A stretch of 64,000 nt of DNA from Streptomyces sp. NRRL WC-3742 (GTDB taxonomy: Bacteria; Actinomycetota; Actinomycetes; Streptomycetales; Streptomycetaceae): NCBI RefSeq assembly GCF_000720635.1, contig NZ_JOCF01000038.1:1-64000 (forward strand). Reading direction: 5' to 3'. A model generated the notes under the pieces. The model saw only the letters and a program-made list of their open reading frames with translations, was not told where the DNA came from and did not search any database. A program made the position numbers and the translations under genes. This document shows positions 59,474-64,000 of this stretch, piece by piece; the stretch's first letter is position 1; every line of letters starts with the position of its first letter.

Positions 59474-60328
59474 ATGAGCAGTCGACTGCATGAAGTGGCG
59501 CGAGTGAACGAGCAGATCGCCGAGCGGGGGAGCTACCGGGCCGACGGGGGCGAACTCGTGCAGGTGGGGGAGCAGTTGGCGGCGGCGCGGGCCGGCACGG
59601 TGTCGTACGCGCCCGCCGCTCTCGACGCGCTGCTGCGCGCGGGCGGGGAGCCGGGGCCGCTGGGCGCCGGGCGGGTCGAGGTGACGGCCGAGGGCAGCAT
59701 CGAGGCGGCCCGGAGGCTGGTCGGGGCCGGGGTCGGTCCGGTCGGGGTGCTGAACTTCGCCTCCGCCCGTAACCCCGGCGGCGGGTACCTGCGCGGCGCC
59801 CGTGCCCAGGAGGAGGACCTGTGCCGCAGCGCGCTGCTGTACACCTGCCTGCTGGAGGCGCCCGACTACTACGAGGCCCACCGCGCCTCCGACGACCTGC
59901 GCTACAGCCACCGGGTGATCGTCTCGCCCGGCGTGCCGGTGGTGCGCGGCGGGCGCGGCGAGCTGCTCGCGCGGCCGTACCCCGTCACCTTCCTGACCTC
60001 GCCCGCCCCCAACGCCGGGCAACTGGAACGCCGTTCGGCCGGGGTGAACGTGCGCGGGGTGAACATGCGCGGGGCGAACGTGCGCGAGGTGCTCGCCGAG
60101 CGGGCGCTGCGGGTGCTGGCCGCCGCCGCCCGGCACGAGGTGCGCACGCTGGTGCTCGGGGCCTGGGGCTGCGGGGTGTTCCGCAACGACCCGGCGCAGG
60201 TCGCCGAGGCGTTCGAGGGCGCGCTGGACCGGTACGGGGCGGCCTTCGAGCGGGTGGTGTTCGCGGTCTGGGACCGCAACGCGGTCTCGGCCAACCGGGC
60301 CGCCTTCGAGGCCCGGTTCGGGGGCTGA
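59474..60328 (+). CDS. Bacterial PARG-like protein (TIGR02452 family)
   Basis: A 284-residue protein of the TIGR02452 family, related to bacterial poly(ADP-ribose) glycohydrolase (macrodomain fold). The signature is NPGGGYLRGARAQEEDLCRS near residue 100, containing the GGG and QEE elements that bind and cleave ADP-ribose. A late piece, VLGAWGCGVFRNDP, is also typical. It has a local repeat, VNVRGVNMRGANVR, near residue 195. It probably removes or binds ADP-ribose on proteins or nucleic acids. Confidence 0.9.
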   Translation: MSSRLHEVARVNEQIAERGSYRADGGELVQVGEQLAAARAGTVSYAPAALDALLRAGGEPGPLGAGRVEVTAEGSIEAARRLVGAGVGPVGVLNFASARNPGGGYLRGARAQEEDLCRSALLYTCLLEAPDYYEAHRASDDLRYSHRVIVSPGVPVVRGGRGELLARPYPVTFLTSPAPNAGQLERRSAGVNVRGVNMRGANVREVLAERALRVLAAAARHEVRTLVLGAWGCGVFRNDPAQVAEAFEGALDRYGAAFERVVFAVWDRNAVSANRAAFEARFGG

Positions 60329-60434
60329 GCCGCCCGGTTCGGCGGCCAGGAGCCCGGGTTCGGCGGCCGAGAAGCCCGGGGGCTCGGCGACCGACCGGCC
60401 CGTCCCCCGGAAACCCGGGCGGGGCGGGGGCCCG

Positions 60435-61616
60435 GTGCCGGATACTCGCGCCGTGACCGTGCCTCCCCGGACCGCCTCGTCCGCCGCCGTGCCCATAGCC
60501 TCCGCCGTCGAGCCCGCCCTGAAGGTGGCCCCGCTCGAACTCTTCCTGGACCTCGTCTTCGTCTTCACCGTCACCCAGCTCACCGGCAGCCTCGCCCACC
60601 ACCTCACCCCCGGCGGGCTGGCCCAGGTGATGGTCATGCTGGCGCTGATCTGGTGGATGTACGACGCGTTCATCTGGCTGACCAACGCCATGCCGCCGAG
60701 CACCCACGGTCGGCGCGGGCTGCTGATGCTGGCGATGGGCGCCTTCCTGGTGATCTCGCTGTCCGTCCCGCACGCCTTCCAGGGCAGCGGCGCGGCCTTC
60801 GGCTGGGCGTACCTGGCGGTGGTCGTCCTGCACACCGGGATGTTCGGCGCGGCCGGGGTGGCGCCGGAGTCCGTACTGCGGATGGGCGCGGCCAACCTCG
60901 CCCTCGGGGGCCTGGTGGTGACCGGCGGGTACCTGACCGGGACGGTCCAACTCGTCTTCTGGACGGCGGCGTTCGCGATGCAGTACGTGACGCAGAGGGC
61001 CGCCCGGCTGCCCGCGTTCCGGCTGCGCTCCGACCACTTCGTGGAGCGGCACGGGCTGATCATGATCATCGCGTTCGGCGAGTCGGTGATCGCCATCGGC
61101 GTCGGCGCGGGGGCGCTCGGCCTCGGGCCCTCGCTGATCGCCGTCGCCCTGCTCAGCCTGAGCGTCTGCGTCGGGCTCTGGTGGGCGTACTTCGGGCACG
61201 ACGACGACGCCCGCGCCGAGCACCACATGGCCTCGCTGTCCGACGCCGAGCGCAACCGGGCCGCCGTGCTCGTGTACTACCTCGGGCACTTCGGGCTGCT
61301 GCTCGGCGTGCTGCTGTTCGCCGCCGGGGTCAAGGCCGCGGTCGCCCACCCGGGGGCGGCGAGCACCCTGCCGCAGGCCGCCGCGCTCTCCGGGGGCGTC
61401 GCGCTGTACCTGGTCGTCAACGCGGCGATCCGCCGGTTCTTCGCCCTGCGGCCCAACCGGGCCCGGCTGCTCGGCGCGGCCCTGGTCCTCGCCGCCGTGC
61501 CGCTGGGCGCCTCCGTCTCCGCGACGGACCAGGTGGGCGCGGTGGCGGCGGTGCTGGCGGGGGTCTTCGGGTACGAGGCCCGTCGGTGGTCGGTGGGAGA
61601 CTTCGAGCGTGACTGA
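60435..61616 (+). CDS. Low temperature requirement protein A (LtrA) family membrane protein
   Basis: A 393-residue membrane protein with about ten or eleven helices. LtrA marks are VAPLELFLDLVFVFTVTQLT at the start, WWMYDAFIWLTN, and IMIIAFGESVIAIGVGAG. The biochemical role is unknown; the name comes from a Listeria mutant. Start may be GTG 60435 or GTG 60453. The stop overlaps the next gene start by 8 bases. Confidence 0.9.
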   Translation: MPDTRAVTVPPRTASSAAVPIASAVEPALKVAPLELFLDLVFVFTVTQLTGSLAHHLTPGGLAQVMVMLALIWWMYDAFIWLTNAMPPSTHGRRGLLMLAMGAFLVISLSVPHAFQGSGAAFGWAYLAVVVLHTGMFGAAGVAPESVLRMGAANLALGGLVVTGGYLTGTVQLVFWTAAFAMQYVTQRAARLPAFRLRSDHFVERHGLIMIIAFGESVIAIGVGAGALGLGPSLIAVALLSLSVCVGLWWAYFGHDDDARAEHHMASLSDAERNRAAVLVYYLGHFGLLLGVLLFAAGVKAAVAHPGAASTLPQAAALSGGVALYLVVNAAIRRFFALRPNRARLLGAALVLAAVPLGASVSATDQVGAVAAVLAGVFGYEARRWSVGDFERD

Positions 61617-62072
61617 CTCCGCGAACGCCAACACCCCGGTGACCGACGGCAGCTACCTGATCCGCAACGTCGGCAGCGGTCTGCTGCTGGAGGTCGCGGA
61701 CGGCTCCAAGCGCCTCGGCGCCCGCGTCCGCCAGGGCGCCGACGACGGCTCCGAGGCCCAGCTGTGGCACCTCACCGCCGTCCACCCGGGCGGCGCGCTC
61801 GTCCACCTGGAGAATGCGGGCAGCGGAAAGCGCCTCGACGTCACCGGAGCCGCCACCGAGGACGGCGTCCCGATCCAGCAGTGGTCCGCCAACGCCTTCG
61901 GCGCCCAGGAGTGGCTCCTCGAGGCCCACGTCGACGCCCCGGGCACCTACACCGTCACCAGCTTCGTCAGCGGCAAGGCCCTCACCGCCGCCGAACCCCC
62001 ACCGACCCCGTCCACCAGTGGGAGGACCTCGACGCCCCCACCCAGTGGTGGCGCTTCGAACGCCAGGGCTAG
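61609..62072 (+). pseudogene. Ricin-type beta-trefoil lectin gene with frameshift
   Basis: The first 130 residues are a beta-trefoil lectin domain: SYLIRNVGSGLLLEVADGSK, SEAQLWHLTAVHPGGALVHL, GVPIQQWSANAFGAQEWLLE. After SGKALTAAE the frame runs out of register; the normal ending (HQWEDLDAPTQWWRFERQG, stop at 62072) is in another frame. One C missing in the C run at 61996-62000 explains it. It could be a real mutation or a sequencing error. No signal peptide is seen, unlike most secreted lectins. Confidence 0.8.
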
Positions 62073-62088
62073 GGGCTGGGCCAGGGCC

Positions 62089-62784
62089 TCAGACCGAGAG
62101 GTTGGCGTGGAGGGCGTCGAGCTCGGCCGGGGAGACGCCGTGGGCGGCCAGGTAGTTGGGCAGGTCTCCGTGGTGGGTCTGTATCCAGGTGAGGGCGGAG
62201 TCGAGGAGTTCGGCGCTGATGGGGCGGGAGATGCGCTCGGAGCCGGTCTCGTCGATGTAGGGGGTGGGGCCCTTGTCGAGGCCGAGGCCGATGTTGGAGA
62301 GCAGGAAGTCGGCGGTGATCTCGTCGGGCGAGGCGCCGAGGAGGGACTGCAGGACGGCGATGGTGAGGCCCGTGCGGTCCTTGCCGACGGCGCAGTGGAC
62401 GACGGCCGGAGTGGCGCCCGGCTCGGCGAGGCGGCGGACGACGGCGGCGAGGGAGGGCCCGGCCGTCTCGGCCATGAAGGGGTAGAGGGACGCCTGGTCC
62501 TCGGGCCAGGGCCGGTCGAGGTCCTCGCGGTTGGCGGGCAGGGTCGGCACGCTGAGGGACTCGACGTCGAGCCCGTGGAGCTCGTCCGGCCAGACCTCCA
62601 GTTCGAAGGTGCTGCGCAGGTCGACGACGGTGCGCAGGCCGAGGTCCTTGAGGCGGCCGGCGCCCTCCTCGGTGAGGGTGTGGAGGGAGCCGGAGCGGTA
62701 CAGCACGCCCGTGCGGAGGGCGCCGATGCCGCCCGCGTCACGGAAGTTGCGGACACCGGGGATCTCGATGAAGGCGTCGGTCAT
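62089..62784 (-). CDS. Tyrosine-protein phosphatase family protein
   Basis: A 231-residue phosphatase of the Y_phosphatase3/low-specificity PTP type. The active-site loop is VVHCAVGKDRTGL near residue 130 (Cys and Arg of HCxxGKDR), and the start GVRNFRDAGG is the NFRDxGG substrate-binding motif. Such enzymes act on phosphotyrosine or phosphoinositides. It is convergent with the lectin gene, 16 bases apart. Confidence 0.92.
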   Translation of the reverse strand: MTDAFIEIPGVRNFRDAGGIGALRTGVLYRSGSLHTLTEEGAGRLKDLGLRTVVDLRSTFELEVWPDELHGLDVESLSVPTLPANREDLDRPWPEDQASLYPFMAETAGPSLAAVVRRLAEPGATPAVVHCAVGKDRTGLTIAVLQSLLGASPDEITADFLLSNIGLGLDKGPTPYIDETGSERISRPISAELLDSALTWIQTHHGDLPNYLAAHGVSPAELDALHANLSV

Positions 62785-62862
62785 GGCCCCACCGTACGGG
62801 CGGGGCGGGGCCGGGGGAAGGAAACGCGGGGTTGTCCGGACCCTGGGGGCCCGCCGGTGGCG

Positions 62863-63618
62863 TCAGCGCCCGCCCGCGACGTCCAGGATCGCCCCGGTCG
62901 TGTACGAGGCCGCGGGGGAGAGCAGGAACAGGATCGTCTCGGCGACCTCCTCCGGCCGTCCGCCGCGACGCATCGGCAGGTCGGGGGCGATGCGGTCGAC
63001 CCGCCCGGGCTCGCCGCCGAGCGCGTGGATGTCGGTGTGGATCAGCCCGGGGCGCACGGCGTTGACCCGGACGCCCTCGGCGGCGACCTCCAGGGCCAGG
63101 CCCCTGGTCATCGAGTCCACCGCGCCCTTGGCGGCGGCGTAGTCGACGTACTCGTTGGGGGAGCCGATCCGAGAGGCGGCGGAGGAGACGTTGACGATCG
63201 CGCCGCCGCTGCCGCCGTACCGGGTGGACATCCGGCGGACGGCCTGCGCCGAGCAGAGGAAGGCCGAGGTGATGTTGGAGGCCCAGATGCGGGTCAGCCG
63301 GTCCTCGTCGATCTCCTCCAGCCGGGACTGCTTCTCCAGCGTGCCCGCGTTGTTCACCAGCCCGGTGAGCGGCCCGAGTTCGGCGTCGACGGTGGCGAAC
63401 AGCCGCTCGACCTCGGCGCCTCGGGTGACGTCGGCCCGGACGGCGAGGGCGGTGCCGCCCTCGGCGCGGACGGCGTCGACCACGGCGGCGGCCGAGGCGT
63501 CGTCCGAGCGGTAGTTGACGCAGACCCGGTGGCCGCGGCGGGCGGCGAGCAGGGCGGTGGCGGCGCCGATGCCCCGCCCGGCGCCGGTGATGATCAGGAC
63601 GTCCTCGGAAGTCGTCAT
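62863..63618 (-). CDS. Short-chain dehydrogenase/reductase
   Basis: A 251-residue SDR. The cofactor loop is IITGAGRGIGAAT near the start, with NYRSDD suggesting NADP preference; NNAG, the catalytic Ser in NVSSAASRIG and the Y-x3-K in EYVDYAAAKGA (YAAAK) are all present. The end PLSPAASYTTGAILDVAGG-like part is typical. Substrate unknown; similar enzymes are annotated as 3-oxoacyl-ACP reductases. Confidence 0.93.
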   Translation of the reverse strand: MTTSEDVLIITGAGRGIGAATALLAARRGHRVCVNYRSDDASAAAVVDAVRAEGGTALAVRADVTRGAEVERLFATVDAELGPLTGLVNNAGTLEKQSRLEEIDEDRLTRIWASNITSAFLCSAQAVRRMSTRYGGSGGAIVNVSSAASRIGSPNEYVDYAAAKGAVDSMTRGLALEVAAEGVRVNAVRPGLIHTDIHALGGEPGRVDRIAPDLPMRRGGRPEEVAETILFLLSPAASYTTGAILDVAGGR

Positions 63619-63628
63619 GTTCCGTACT

Positions 63629-64000
63629 CTATCGATCAGTTGGCGTCGCCGCGCGCAGGGCGGCGATCTTCGGCGCGCGACTCTTCGGGGAGTCCAGGCT
63701 GAAGCCGCGCGCGTCCCCGAGCTCCTCGCGGACGAACGCCTCGGTACGGGCGACGGCGGCGCGCAGCGCCTCGTCCGGCGGGACGAAGGACTGGAGCACG
63801 ATCTCGGACCGCTCGACGTCGTACTCCCACAGGCCCACGATCCGGCCTCGGTCGAGGACGAGGTGGGTCTGCGGGTCGGCCTCGCCGCCCAAGGCGCGCC
63901 CGGCCCGTCCCGCGGGCAGGGGGCGGGCGGCGTCGGCCGGGTCGAGGAGCCGGGGCAGGTCGCGGTGGAGCAGGTGGATGCCGTCGATGCCGGCCAGCAG
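63629..64000 (-). CDS. DNA glycosylase/winged-helix family protein, C-terminal part
   Basis: Only the last 123 residues are in the window; the frame is open to the right edge. The piece HLVLDRGRIVGLWEYDVERS and the end GFSLDSPKSRAPKIAALRA resemble the C-terminus of actinobacterial winged-helix proteins of the AlkZ/YcaQ-like group. The assignment comes from this partial sequence, so it is tentative. It lies 10 bases downstream in reading direction before the SDR gene, so the two may form an operon. Confidence 0.5.
   Translation of the reverse strand: MLAGIDGIHLLHRDLPRLLDPADAARPLPAGRAGRALGGEADPQTHLVLDRGRIVGLWEYDVERSEIVLQSFVPPDEALRAAVARTEAFVREELGDARGFSLDSPKSRAPKIAALRAATPTDR

Overview
The window is high-GC DNA with strong G/C third-position bias. 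It carries bldC, a valine/leucine-type dehydrogenase, purF-purM, an actinobacterial HrpA, DUF3073, Scr1-type XRE/DUF397 regulators and a GUG-rich set of starts. This points to the Streptomycetaceae (Streptomyces or Kitasatospora); the sequence alone does not let me choose. Most of the window is core chromosome with one clear accessory island.

Layout. 1-5.4 kb: end of an RsbW-like ATPase gene, a small Cys protein, an amidase, a TetR regulator divergent from an alpha/beta hydrolase-TIGR03086 pair, a 35-residue membrane peptide and a PP2C-like protein. 5.6-17.7 kb: a ribosomal peptide (RiPP) cluster that I read as a daptide locus. It has two small exported or membrane proteins, an ABC exporter (ATPase and permease), five short precursor peptides (7728-8737) that all end in threonine, a membrane M50 protease with a PqqD-like N-terminus, a recognition protein, a methyltransferase, a class III aminotransferase, an iron-ADH-fold dehydrogenase, a YcaO protein and an 84-residue protein, with a convergent TrmB/LuxR-type regulator at the end. 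The dehydrogenase/aminotransferase/methyltransferase trio is the known machinery that turns a C-terminal Thr into an N,N-dimethyl-1,2-propanediamine end. The coupled YcaO is the unusual part, because the precursors have no Cys and the last one has no Ser/Thr in its core except the terminal Thr.

17.9-35.8 kb: pirin, an SseB-like protein, FadE-type acyl-CoA dehydrogenase, M18 aminopeptidase, NHL/thioredoxin protein, acyltransferase-3, GNAT enzymes, LURP-one protein, a His-rich methyltransferase behind a structured leader, a NarL-type two-component system divergent from a membrane serine hydrolase, and an XRE/DUF397 pair. 35.8-49.5 kb: purA, a diacylglycerol-kinase-like protein, purF, purM, DUF3073, the amino-acid dehydrogenase, bldC, tRNA-Asp and hrpA. 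49.6-64 kb: a SigE-family sigma factor with a membrane partner, an MDR oxidoreductase/SnoaL pair divergent from LysR, tRNA-Phe/Asp/Glu, a zincin-like protein, a split fluoride channel pair around a DUF190 gene, a lipoprotein, a DEAD-box helicase with tandem Arg/Gly/Asp repeats, a PARG-like protein, LtrA, a frameshifted ricin-type lectin, a tyrosine phosphatase, an SDR and the C-terminal end of one more gene.

Translational coupling (ATGA/GTGA overlaps) joins the ABC genes, the tailoring genes from the recognition protein through YcaO, the sigma/membrane pair and the fluoride genes. Rho-independent-type hairpins close many transcription units. I assigned functions by reading motifs; no database search was run.
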